64,000 bases of DNA from Actinomyces oris (GTDB lineage Bacteria > Actinomycetota > Actinomycetes > Actinomycetales > Actinomycetaceae), in contig NZ_MSKS01000016.1 of NCBI RefSeq assembly GCF_001937445.1, forward strand, positions 61,696-125,695, read 5' to 3'. Shown here piece by piece: positions 30,058 to 38,104 of this stretch. A model generated the notes under the pieces. It was not told the origin of the DNA, made no database searches, and was given only the letters and a program-made list of their open reading frames with translations. The translations under genes were made by a program, and so were the position numbers. Numbering within the stretch: the stretch's first letter is position 1; every line of letters starts with the position of its first letter.

Positions 30058-30489
30058 TCAGAAGAAGCCGGGAATGATCTCCTCGGCCGTGTCGGCGAAG
30101 ACCTGTTCCTGGGCGGCCAGGTAGGTGCTCCAGGACTCGGAGTCCCAGATCTCCACCCGGGCGCCGGCTCCGATCACCGCCAGGTCCTTCTTCAGGCCCG
30201 CGTAGGCCCTCAGCGGCGCCGGCAGCGTGATACGCCCCTGCTTGTCCGGGATCTGCGAGTCCGCCCCCGAGAGCATGACGCGCACGTAGTCACGCGCCTG
30301 CTTCTGAGCGAGGGGGGCCTCACGCAGCTGGGCGTACATGCGCTCGAACTCGGCGGCGGTGAAGGCGTACAGGCAGTGCTCCTGACCTCGGGTCAGGACC
30401 ACGCCGCCCGCAAGCTCTTCACGGAACTTCGCCGGGAGGATGAGACGGCCCTTCTCGTCCAGCTTGGGTGCATGCGTCCCCAGGAACAT
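30058..30489 (-). CDS. mraZ: Transcriptional regulator MraZ
   Basis: A 143-residue protein with two SpoVT-AbrB-type DNA-binding repeats: [19 protein letters not shown] at the N terminus and [20 protein letters not shown] in the middle. In E. coli MraZ represses the dcw operon from direct repeats upstream of its own gene. ATG 30489 is preceded by GGAAGGAGGTGGCTC, an excellent site, and directly gives the MFLG start typical of MraZ. First gene of the cell-wall cluster. Confidence 0.95.
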   Translation of the reverse strand: MFLGTHAPKLDEKGRLILPAKFREELAGGVVLTRGQEHCLYAFTAAEFERMYAQLREAPLAQKQARDYVRVMLSGADSQIPDKQGRITLPAPLRAYAGLKKDLAVIGAGARVEIWDSESWSTYLAAQEQVFADTAEEIIPGFF

Positions 30490-30518
30490 GAGCCACCTCC
30501 TTCCCCTCGACGACCCCG

Positions 30519-30558
30519 TGCACCCCACCTTACTCCACTTCCCTCCCTTTTCTCCCAC
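30519..30558 (-). promoter_or_regulatory. Candidate MraZ operator: four 10-base direct repeats
   Basis: On the minus strand, 30-70 bases ahead of mraZ, four 10-base units follow each other without gaps, beginning GTGGGAG, AGGGAGG, GTGGAGT and GTGGGGT. E. coli MraZ binds TGGG-type boxes separated by 5-base spacers, i.e. a 10-base period, which this matches. Autoregulation is inferred. Confidence 0.65.
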
Positions 30559-30666
30559 CCCTCCTCCTCGACAGCATCACAACCGCATATCGCCGACGAC
30601 GAAGCACCCATCCAGGCCTCTCACTTTTCGTTGGAATAACCGCAGTTCACTGCCTCCTCACACGAA

Positions 30667-30696
30667 GTGGAGGGAGGTGGAGGGCGGATGGAGGGA
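30667..30696 (+). repeat. Three 10-base GTGGAGGG-type direct repeats
   Basis: Units starting at 30667, 30677 and 30687 (GTGGAGGGAG, GTGGAGGGCG, GATGGAGGGA) resemble the MraZ boxes but lie on the opposite strand, about 110 bases upstream of them. Confidence 0.55.
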
Positions 30697-30927
30697 GGCC
30701 TTCACCACCACCTTCCTCGGCGTGGTGGATATCCAGGAAAAAAGCAGAGTCCACTCGGCCTGCATGCAGAGTTCGGGTGAGGCTCAGAGCCTCTGCACAG
30801 CGGTACGAGCAGAGCCGGGCCGCTCTTGAGGCAGCTCTTTCGAATCCGATGAGTTCCTTGAGATTCTCAGGATTCTGTCCCGACCTCGCGAGGTCCGCCG
30901 GGGGTTGATCGGCCCCTCCAGACGCTC

Positions 30928-30967
30928 AGGTCCTGTCTCGAACGGATGAGCGTTGGAGACAGGACCT
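30928..30967. terminator. Very strong hairpin in the DUF3040-mraZ spacer
   Basis: AGGTCCTGTCTC pairs perfectly with its complement at 30956-30967; within the loop AACG pairs with CGTT. The stem is about 16 base pairs with one G-G mismatch. It lies 148 bases past the DUF3040 stop. No T run follows, so it may be a terminator or a structured RNA element. Confidence 0.5.
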
Positions 30968-30980
30968 GTGGGGCAGTGCC

Positions 30981-31040
30981 GGTGGGAGGGAAGCGGGGTG
31001 GTGGAGGGAAGTGGGGGTGGTGGAGGGAGATGGGGATCGG
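30981..31040 (+). repeat. G-rich 10-base-phased tract
   Basis: GGTGGGAGGG, GTGGAGGGAA, GTGGGGGTGG, TGGAGGGAGA and TGGGGATCGG fall on a 10-base grid. Same style as the mraZ boxes; also a possible G-quadruplex. Together with the other elements it fills most of the 625-base gene-free stretch 30490-31114, in which no coding sequence is recognised. Confidence 0.5.
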
Positions 31041-31114
31041 CGTGCGTTGACGCGGTCTGAGGGGCGCGGGGATGCGGGTGGAGCTGAGAGGGAGGAGGGG
31101 CTGGTGTGAGCTGG

Positions 31115-31528
31115 TCAGTCCTCTGAGTCGCGCCTGCGATCCCAGCGCTCTGACTGGCGGTCCATGAAGGAGGAACGCTTCTTCCCGCCGTTGGCACCCT
31201 TGGCGGGCCTGTCTCGACCTGCCGCGGACTGACGTGGGCTCGTCGTGCTCTCGACCCGGGTCAGTGCCAGTGCCACCCCGCCGACGGCCACGAGGAAGCC
31301 CGCGACCCCCAGCAGGATGGACAGGAGGTTGTGGGGCACTGAGACCCCTGCGATGAGAAGCGCCAGGCCGACCAGGACCAGGGCCACACCGCCACCGATG
31401 TGGCGGGGCGAGGGCCGTGAGAGCCGACGCTCCTGACGTTGGAAGGTCTGAGCCAGCTCGGGGTCATCCTCATGGAGCTGCGATTCCAGGTCTCGCAGGA
31501 CCTGCTGCTCTCGCTCTGACAGTGCCAT
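31115..31528 (-). CDS. DUF3040 membrane protein
   Basis: A 137-residue protein starting MALSEREQQVLRDLESQL, the DUF3040 signature of actinobacteria, with two membrane helices (GGVALVLVGLALLIAGV and LSILLGVAGFLVAVGGVAL) and a basic hydrophilic tail. Its role is unknown; family members sit near dcw clusters. The ribosome site AAGGAGC fits the second of two adjacent ATGs (31528) better than the first (31531). Confidence 0.85.
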   Translation of the reverse strand: MALSEREQQVLRDLESQLHEDDPELAQTFQRQERRLSRPSPRHIGGGVALVLVGLALLIAGVSVPHNLLSILLGVAGFLVAVGGVALALTRVESTTSPRQSAAGRDRPAKGANGGKKRSSFMDRQSERWDRRRDSED

Positions 31529-31596
31529 CATGCTCCTTGCTTCCGGGCGGGGCCGGGGATCTGCGCCGTAGTGGCCAGGATAAGCGCTGTGACGGC

Positions 31597-32922
31597 TCAG
31601 GAGAAACTCTCCGAGGAGGTTGGCCGGGACGCAGGTCGGCTCTCCTGCTCGGATCGACGAGGGCCTCGCCCGCGTCGCCCCTGCTGGCCGAGCGGCGCCT
31701 TGGTGGTGCCGCCTTCTGGAAGAAGACTGGCCGGGGCCAGCGCGTCGGCGCCCCACCTGCGGCGCACGGCGTCGGCGGCCCGCTCGGAGGCGCCGCGCCG
31801 CGGGTCCTCGTCCAGGAGGAGCTGCACACCGTCGTCGGGGCGCAGCAGCCCCTCGACCCGTACCCCCAGGAGGCGAAAGCCGCCGGGCGGGGTGGGCAGG
31901 GCGGAGTAGAGCGAGGAGACGGTCTCCCAGATGTCCTGGGCGAGGTCGGTGGGAGTGGCCAGGGTGCGCGAGCGGGTGACGGTGGTGAAGTCGGCCCCTC
32001 GGGCCTTGAGGACGGCGACACGGCAGCGCAGGTCCGCCGCGCGCAAGCGGGCGGCGCACTGGTGGGTCTGGTCCAGCAGGACCCGCCGAGCGTGCTCCCG
32101 GTCGGTGAGGGTCTCGAAGAAGGTGGTCTCGGTGCCCACCGACTTCTCCTCGCGCACCGGCTCCACCCGGCGGGGGTCGACGCCGTGGGAGAGCTCGTGC
32201 AGGTGGTGTCCTGCGGCCCGGCCGAGGATCTTCTCCAGGCGGCGCACGTCGGTGCCTTCCAAGGTGCGCACGTCCTGGATCCCCCACCTGGCCAGGATCT
32301 CCTGGGTCCGGGTGCCCACGCCCCACAGCGCCCCGACCGGCAGCACGTTGAGGAAGTCCTGCGTGGAGGCGGCCGGCACCAGGAGCAGTCCGTCCGGCTT
32401 GGCGTGGGAGGAGGCGAGCTTGGCGATGAACTTGGTGGAGGCGATGCCCACGGAGGCCGGAACGCCCACTCGCCGGCGTATCTCGGCGCGGATCCAGCGG
32501 CCGATGGTCACCGGGGAGCCCATGCGGCGCCTGGCCCCGGTCACGTCCAGGAAGGCCTCGTCGATGCTCACCTTCTCCAGGACGGGGGTGACCTCCGCCA
32601 GGACGGCCATAACCTGGGCGGAGACCCGGGAGTAGAGGCCGTGGCGCACGGGCAGGACCACGGCCTGGGGGCAGCGGCGGGAGGCCTCGGCCATGGACAT
32701 CGCCGAGGAGACGCCGAAGGCTCGGGCCTCGTAGGAGGCGGCCGAGACGACGCCCCGGCCGTCGCGGCCGCCGACGATGACAGGGCGGCCGGCCAGCTCG
32801 GGGTGCTCGAGGAGCTCGACCGAGGCGAAGAAGGCGTCCATGTCGACGTGGATGATGGGGGTGGCCGAGTCATCGTCCCCCCAGGACCGGCGCGCGGCCT
32901 GGGAACGGGGCGCCCTGCTCAT
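31597..32922 (-). CDS. dinB: DNA polymerase IV (Y-family)
   Basis: A 441-residue lesion-bypass polymerase. Catalytic motifs IIHVDMDAFFASVELLEHP and KVSIDEAFLDVTGARRR carry the metal-binding acids; PASVGIASTKFIAKLASSHAKP is the palm motif and a helix-hairpin-helix (ALWGVGTRTQEILARWGI) follows, then the little finger. ATG 32922 is chosen because AGGAGG ends five bases before it; the GTG at 32928 would abut that site. The C-terminal ~50 residues are low-complexity Arg/Pro/Ser; a beta-clamp peptide is not evident. Confidence 0.92.
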   Translation of the reverse strand: MSRAPRSQAARRSWGDDDSATPIIHVDMDAFFASVELLEHPELAGRPVIVGGRDGRGVVSAASYEARAFGVSSAMSMAEASRRCPQAVVLPVRHGLYSRVSAQVMAVLAEVTPVLEKVSIDEAFLDVTGARRRMGSPVTIGRWIRAEIRRRVGVPASVGIASTKFIAKLASSHAKPDGLLLVPAASTQDFLNVLPVGALWGVGTRTQEILARWGIQDVRTLEGTDVRRLEKILGRAAGHHLHELSHGVDPRRVEPVREEKSVGTETTFFETLTDREHARRVLLDQTHQCAARLRAADLRCRVAVLKARGADFTTVTRSRTLATPTDLAQDIWETVSSLYSALPTPPGGFRLLGVRVEGLLRPDDGVQLLLDEDPRRGASERAADAVRRRWGADALAPASLLPEGGTTKAPLGQQGRRGRGPRRSEQESRPASRPTSSESFS

Positions 32923-33009
32923 CTCCACCTCCTCGACGACCGCGGCTGGTTCACCGGCTGACGGGACCGGAGGAGTCCGCCCGCGCTCCTCTCAGGCTAC
33001 CGTGGGGCT

Positions 33010-33837
33010 GTGACACGTAGACGCAGGACCTCCGGGGCCCCGGCGCTGACCGGCCTGCCCCAGGGCCCGGTGCGCACCTCCTTGGCCACGGCCGAGCTCG
33101 TGGCGCGAGACACCGGGATCCTCCTCATGCTCGATGGCGCAGAGTCCTCCTTCCTGGACCTGCGCGACCCCTCCCACCTGGACTTCGAGTACCACCAGCA
33201 GATGGACGCGGTGCTCACGGCGCTGCGCGGCGAGGGCGGTCCCCTCAGGGCGCTCCACCTGGGCGGGGCGGGCTGCGCCCTGGCCAAGGCGTGGGACGTG
33301 ACCCGCCCCGGCTCCCAGCAGGTCGCCGTCGAGATCGATGAGATTCTCGCGAGCCAGGTGCGGACCTGGTTCGACCTGCCCCGATCCCCCAGGCTGAGAA
33401 TCCGGGTCGGTGACGCCGCCAAGGTGGTCGCAGGGTTGCGGCCCGGCCAGTGGGACGTTGTGGTGCGTGACGTGTTCGACGGCGGGAGTGTGCCGGCCTC
33501 CTGCAGGAGCCAGGAGTTCCTCGACTCCTGCCTGAGGGCACTGGCGCCTGACGGGTTGCTGCTGGTCAACACCGCCTCCATGCCGCGCGCCCGGGCCGGC
33601 GCTGAGATCACGGCGCTCACCAGGGCCCTGGGTGGGGACGTCTCCCGCGCAGTCATCGTCGCCGACCCCGCCGCGGTGCGTGGCAGGCGTCGGGGCAACC
33701 TGGTGCTGGTGGCCCGCCAGACCCCTTTCACGGCGGGCGAGCTCGAGGAGGTCGAGCGCGCGGTGCGCCGTCTGCCGCTGCCGGTGCGCACCTGGTCGCT
33801 CGACGACGCAGCGGTTCCGCGACCCGAGGGCGGCTAG
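33010..33837 (+). CDS. Spermidine synthase-like SAM-domain protein
   Basis: A 275-residue protein of the spermidine synthase/class I methyltransferase fold: LRALHLGGAGCALAKAW replaces the SAM loop, VAVEIDEILASQVRTWF is motif II and WDVVVRDVFDGGSVPAS the DxF-type acidic loop. Actinobacterial members without a linked SAM decarboxylase are usually called spermidine synthase-like; the substrate is uncertain. GTG 33010 is divergent from dinB, with only a weak ribosome site. Confidence 0.75.
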   Translation: MTRRRRTSGAPALTGLPQGPVRTSLATAELVARDTGILLMLDGAESSFLDLRDPSHLDFEYHQQMDAVLTALRGEGGPLRALHLGGAGCALAKAWDVTRPGSQQVAVEIDEILASQVRTWFDLPRSPRLRIRVGDAAKVVAGLRPGQWDVVVRDVFDGGSVPASCRSQEFLDSCLRALAPDGLLLVNTASMPRARAGAEITALTRALGGDVSRAVIVADPAAVRGRRRGNLVLVARQTPFTAGELEEVERAVRRLPLPVRTWSLDDAAVPRPEGG

Positions 33838-33910
33838 CCCCCGTATGAGGCGTATGAGACGGCTGACCGGCGAAGCCGGCTCGGGGCCTCCCCGCACCGC
33901 CCAGTACCGC

Positions 33911-34849
33911 TCAGCCCCCGCGGCCGGGGTTCCAGCCCTGGGGCCCCAGGTCCCCGGAGTCGTTGGCCTCCAGGAAGGCCTCCAGGCGTGCGCCGATCTC
34001 CTCGGCGCTGGGCAGGTTGAGGATCGGTGCGGACGTGTCGACCTCATCAATGGCGATCCTGGGGGCCATGGCGTCGTACTGGGCCTCCAGGGCGGAGACG
34101 ACGGCGCTGACCTCCGGCTGCTGGGCGGCCTCGGCGTTGATCTCGGCGCGGTTGATGCTGGCGGCGGCCTCGAGGTCCCCCACCGGCAGTGCCAGGCCGG
34201 TGGCCTGCACGATGGCGGTCAGCAGCGCCGAGGCCCCCTGCGGGAACTCGTCGCGGGCCACGTAGTGCGGGATCGCGGCCGAGACTCCACGGGAGTCCAG
34301 GCCCAGCTCACCCAGACGCAGCTCGAGGTAGGCCGACATCGACCCGGGCAGCTCAACGTGCCCGAAGAGCTCGGGCTGGTTGGGCAGCAGGTCGGGCTGG
34401 CTGCCGTGGTGGTGGACGTAGGTCGGGCGCGTGTGGGGCACGGCCATGGGGATGCCACTCATGCCGACGGCCTGGCTCACGCCCATGGAGACCGCCAAGT
34501 GAGCCACGGCTCCGACAAACTCGTCCCAGCGGTAGTCCGGCTCGCTGCCGTGGAGCAGGAGGACGTCCTCGCCGTCGTCGTCATGGAGGAGGTCCAGGAC
34601 CAGCTCGGGCATGATGACTGAGGAGTAGTTGTTGTGGACGAAGGTCATCGTGGGACGCCTGGCGCGGTAGTCCACGAGGGCGTCGATGTCGAAGGTGGCG
34701 ACACGCTCGCTGGGAAGCGTCATGAGCAGCTGGTCGACGGCCAGGGCGCCGGCGTTGCCCGCGTCCATGGCGCCCTCGAAGTGGTGGATGAGGACCCTCG
34801 GGGAGATCGGCTGATCCGCGGGGTGCTGGATGGTGAACAGTGGTCTCAC
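33911..34849 (-). CDS. PAC2-family protein
   Basis: A 312-residue actinobacterial PAC2 protein (proteasome assembly chaperone 2 fold). Typical segments are VLIHHFEGAMDAGNAGALAV, VATFDIDALVDYRARRPTM, GEDVLLLHGSEPDYRWDEF and SMGVSQAVGMSGIPMAVPHTRP. Many actinobacteria carry such proteins; biochemical role unclear. GTG 34849 follows GGAGGAGACGGGCTT; an ATG at 34894 would lack such a site. Confidence 0.8.
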   Translation of the reverse strand: MRPLFTIQHPADQPISPRVLIHHFEGAMDAGNAGALAVDQLLMTLPSERVATFDIDALVDYRARRPTMTFVHNNYSSVIMPELVLDLLHDDDGEDVLLLHGSEPDYRWDEFVGAVAHLAVSMGVSQAVGMSGIPMAVPHTRPTYVHHHGSQPDLLPNQPELFGHVELPGSMSAYLELRLGELGLDSRGVSAAIPHYVARDEFPQGASALLTAIVQATGLALPVGDLEAAASINRAEINAEAAQQPEVSAVVSALEAQYDAMAPRIAIDEVDTSAPILNLPSAEEIGARLEAFLEANDSGDLGPQGWNPGRGG

Positions 34850-35335
34850 AAGCCCGTCTCCTCCTGTCTGGTCTGATTCATCCTCCCGCAGCATCGGCCC
34901 GTCGGTGCGCTCGCCCGCCCTGACGGGCGAACGAGACCGACGGCGCCGGGGAGGGCGTGTCCGTGTCGTGCAATGGTCTCAGCATGGTCTGGGTTCAGCG
35001 CCCGGTGCGATCCCGTCTGAGTCGCTTCCTGGTCGAGCGATGTCGAGTGACCTCGGCTCAGTGACACGATTCGGCGTTTTATCAGGATTCGTCCGGGTGA
35101 GTGCCCGGGAACAGCGGTTAGCGTCCTGGGCACTCCTGCCAACACCTTCTGGATTGTCGATGTTCCCGCCCACGCCGGGTTCGGGCGCCTTGTTCGCCCT
35201 CGGCGTCCCCGTCGGGGCGTCAGCAGGAGAATAATGGGTCGACCGTACTGAAGCCATCACCGACCCCAGTACCCGTCAGCGTCAACCAGAGCCGACCAGC
35301 GCGCCCCACGTGCCTGCCGGCCGGAACCAGAACCG
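34850..35335. other. Gene-free divergent spacer
   Basis: A 486-base gap between the PAC2 gene and the HelD-like gene. Apart from expected promoters in both directions I find no gene, repeat or strong hairpin. Confidence 0.4.
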
Positions 35336-37945
35336 ATGCGAGGCCTTGTGAGTCAGACGATCCCCTCTCGCCCACCGCACTCCCAGCAGGAGGCGCCGTC
35401 GCGGGTGGAGGAAGATGCGGGCAGTGTCCGCGAGCGCGAGATGCGCGGTGAGCAGGTTGTCGTTGACCTCGCCTACAGCGAACTGGACCGTCAGCTGGCT
35501 CAGGCCCGTCACTCCCTTGCCCGCACCGAGGCCCAGGGCGTCAGCGGCACCCACCAGTCCCGCGGGGAGCGGGACGCCTACGCCGTGCACTACTCGTCGC
35601 TGGTCTCCTCCCTGGAGGGGGTCGAGGACCGTCTGGTCTTCGGGCGGATGGACATGAGCGGGTCAGCCGATGACGCGCCGGACTCGGGGCTCTCGGGGAA
35701 GGCCTCCGCCACCGGCTCCGGCCGGGGTACGGGTGGCTCCTCCCCGGTCACTGACGGGGGGCGGCGCCACTACGTGGGCCGTATCGGTCTGCAGGATGCT
35801 CAGCACCGTGAGGTGATCCTGGACTGGCGCGCCCCTCTTGCCCGGGCCTTCTATCAGGCCACGGCCTCCCGCCCCATGGGGCTGGTGCGTCGGCGGCACA
35901 TCGACACCCAGGCCCGTCAGGTGCTCGGGGTGGAGGACGAGGTCCTGGACCTGGCCGCCCTGGAGGCCGGCGAGGCTCCGTCCGGCTCGTCGGGGGCCGC
36001 CGTGGCCGCCGGGGACCTGCAGGGCGAGGGGGCGCTCATCGCCGCGATGTCCAGCGCCCGCGACGGCCGCATGGGTGACATCGTGGCCACGATCCAGGCC
36101 GAGCAGGACCGGGTCGTCACCTCCTCGGGACGCGGTGTGCTCGTGGTCCAGGGAGGCCCGGGGACGGGTAAGACGGCGGTGGCGCTGCACCGGGTGGCCT
36201 ACCTGTTCTACTCCGAGCGCGAGCGCCTGGAACGCTCCGGCGTGCTCCTGGTGGGGCCGTCTCGCACCTTCCTGCGCTACGTGGAGCAGGTCCTGCCCTC
36301 CCTGGGCGAGACGGGGGTGGTCTCCACGACGATCGGAGACCTGGTTCCCGGGGTGCGGGCCACGGCGCAGGAGGACGCCCGCGTCGCCGAGCTCAAGGGG
36401 CGCTCCGTGTGGGTCAAGGCCCTGGAGCGGGCGGTGCGGGGCCTGCAGCGCGTCCCGGATGCTCCCCGTGAGATCGAGGTCCAGGGTGTGCGCCTGTCGC
36501 TGAGACCCGACGACGTGCGTGAGGCGGCCTCCCGGGCCCGTCGGGGCGGCAAGCCCCACAACCTAGCCCGTGAGGCCTTCGTGATCTGGCTCCTGGAGCG
36601 CCTGACCGACCAGTACGCGGCGGCCACGAACCAGGACGCCTCGGATGCTGACACGCGCGCCTGGATCCGGGAGGACATCCGTACCGCCCGCGACGCCCGC
36701 CGGGAGATCAACCTGTGCTGGATGCCGACGACACCTCAGGGGCTGCTGGAGCGGTTGTGGAGCCGGCCCGCCCTCCTGGAGCAGGTGGCGCCGTCCCTGA
36801 GCGAGCAGGAGCGCGCGCTGCTGCACCGCGAGCCGGGAAGCGCCCTGAGTGCAGCGGACATCCCGCTCATCGACGAGCTGGCCGAGCTGCTGGGCCCCAG
36901 TGAGGACGCCCAGGCCCGGCGCGCCCGCCTGGAGGCCCGCCGCCGCGAGGACCTGGTGGCCTACGCGGCCCAGGCGATCGAGTCCCAGGAGCTGGGCGGC
37001 GGGATGGTCAGTGCCGAGATGCTGGCCGACCGGGTCTCCCAGGGCGGCCCCACCCTCACTCTGGCCGAGCGGGCCCGGGCGGATCGGACGTGGACCTACG
37101 GGCACGTCGTCGTCGATGAGGCCCAGGAGCTGGGCACCATGGCCTGGCGGGCGCTGGCGCGTCGCTGCCCGGTGCGCTCCTTCACGGTGGTGGGAGACCT
37201 GGCCCAGTACTCGGGCCCCCACGCCCCCGGCAGCTGGGGTGAGGTGCTCACCGCCCTGGGGACGGCGTCGGCTGAGGATACCGCGGAGGCCCAGAGCCGG
37301 TCCCGGTCGCAGTCCCGTCACCGGGCCCGCTCCCGCTCGCGGCAGGGCCGCCAGCCGGGGCACTCGCGCGCAGGCTCGACCCCGCTGCGCGAGGAGGCCC
37401 TCAGCGTCTGCTACCGCACACCGGCCACGATCATGGAGGCGGCTGAGCAGACGGTGACGCACCTGGGCCACCCGCCGGTCTACCCGGTGCGCTCGGTGCG
37501 CGACCTGCCCGGCTGCCTGGAGGTCACCGACCTGTCCCAGTCCCCTCGGGGCGCCCAGCCCGATGCCTGGGCGAGTCTTTTGCGTGAGGTCGTCGCCCAG
37601 GAGTCGGCCCGCCTGGATGAGCAGGTAGGTGCCGGCGTCGGACGCATCGCGGTCATCTCCCCCTCCCCCGGCCGCACTGAGGCGCTGCTGCGCGAGGACC
37701 CGGGCCTGGCCGCGGCGATGGAGGCTCCGGGAGGCGACGTGCTGCGCTCGCGGCTGCTGGTGGTCGACTCGGTGCTGTCCAAGGGGCTGGAGTTCGACGT
37801 CGTGGTGCTCGTGGACCCGGCCGACGTCGGTGAGCGCAGCGCAGGCGACCTGTACGTGGCGATGACTCGCCCCACGCGCCGCCTGCGGGTGGTCAGTCGT
37901 CTGCCTCTGCCCCGGGGCCTGGAGCCGCGTTCCTCCGGCCGGTGA
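35336..37945 (+). CDS. HelD-like superfamily 1 helicase/RNA polymerase recycling factor
   Basis: An 869-residue UvrD/Rep-type ATPase. The N-terminal coiled coil (EREMRGEQVVVDLAYSELD and following) and IGLQDAQHREVILDWRAPLA are HelD traits; Walker A is VQGGPGTGKTAVALHRVAYL, Walker B HVVVDEAQELGTMAWRAL, and late SF1 motifs include LVVDSVLSKGLEFDVVVLVD and YVAMTRPTRRL. Actinobacterial HelD/HelR removes stalled or drug-bound RNA polymerase from DNA and can give rifamycin tolerance. GTG 35348 with GAGG upstream is an alternative start. An Arg/Ser-rich insertion lies near residues 650-690. Confidence 0.87.
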   Translation: MRGLVSQTIPSRPPHSQQEAPSRVEEDAGSVREREMRGEQVVVDLAYSELDRQLAQARHSLARTEAQGVSGTHQSRGERDAYAVHYSSLVSSLEGVEDRLVFGRMDMSGSADDAPDSGLSGKASATGSGRGTGGSSPVTDGGRRHYVGRIGLQDAQHREVILDWRAPLARAFYQATASRPMGLVRRRHIDTQARQVLGVEDEVLDLAALEAGEAPSGSSGAAVAAGDLQGEGALIAAMSSARDGRMGDIVATIQAEQDRVVTSSGRGVLVVQGGPGTGKTAVALHRVAYLFYSERERLERSGVLLVGPSRTFLRYVEQVLPSLGETGVVSTTIGDLVPGVRATAQEDARVAELKGRSVWVKALERAVRGLQRVPDAPREIEVQGVRLSLRPDDVREAASRARRGGKPHNLAREAFVIWLLERLTDQYAAATNQDASDADTRAWIREDIRTARDARREINLCWMPTTPQGLLERLWSRPALLEQVAPSLSEQERALLHREPGSALSAADIPLIDELAELLGPSEDAQARRARLEARRREDLVAYAAQAIESQELGGGMVSAEMLADRVSQGGPTLTLAERARADRTWTYGHVVVDEAQELGTMAWRALARRCPVRSFTVVGDLAQYSGPHAPGSWGEVLTALGTASAEDTAEAQSRSRSQSRHRARSRSRQGRQPGHSRAGSTPLREEALSVCYRTPATIMEAAEQTVTHLGHPPVYPVRSVRDLPGCLEVTDLSQSPRGAQPDAWASLLREVVAQESARLDEQVGAGVGRIAVISPSPGRTEALLREDPGLAAAMEAPGGDVLRSRLLVVDSVLSKGLEFDVVVLVDPADVGERSAGDLYVAMTRPTRRLRVVSRLPLPRGLEPRSSGR

Positions 37946-37984
37946 GCCGGATCGCACACGGCCGTCACCGCCACCAACCACGCA

Positions 37985-38007
37985 GGTTACGCCACCGTAG
38001 GTTACGG
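37985..38007. promoter_or_regulatory. Candidate regulator site ahead of the acyl-CoA ligase pair
   Basis: Two GGTTACG units 15 bases apart and a CCGTA/TACGG palindrome (37995-38007) lie about 100 bases upstream of the first ligase. Possibly a fatty-acid-responsive operator; unproven. Confidence 0.3.
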
Positions 38008-38104
38008 TTGCTCCTGAGTTCTCGTCGTCGTACCGGGCGGCACCCGTGGCGGACGAGGCCCTCCCTGTCAGGGGAAGGCTCATGACAGACAAGGGGGAAG
38101 ACCC

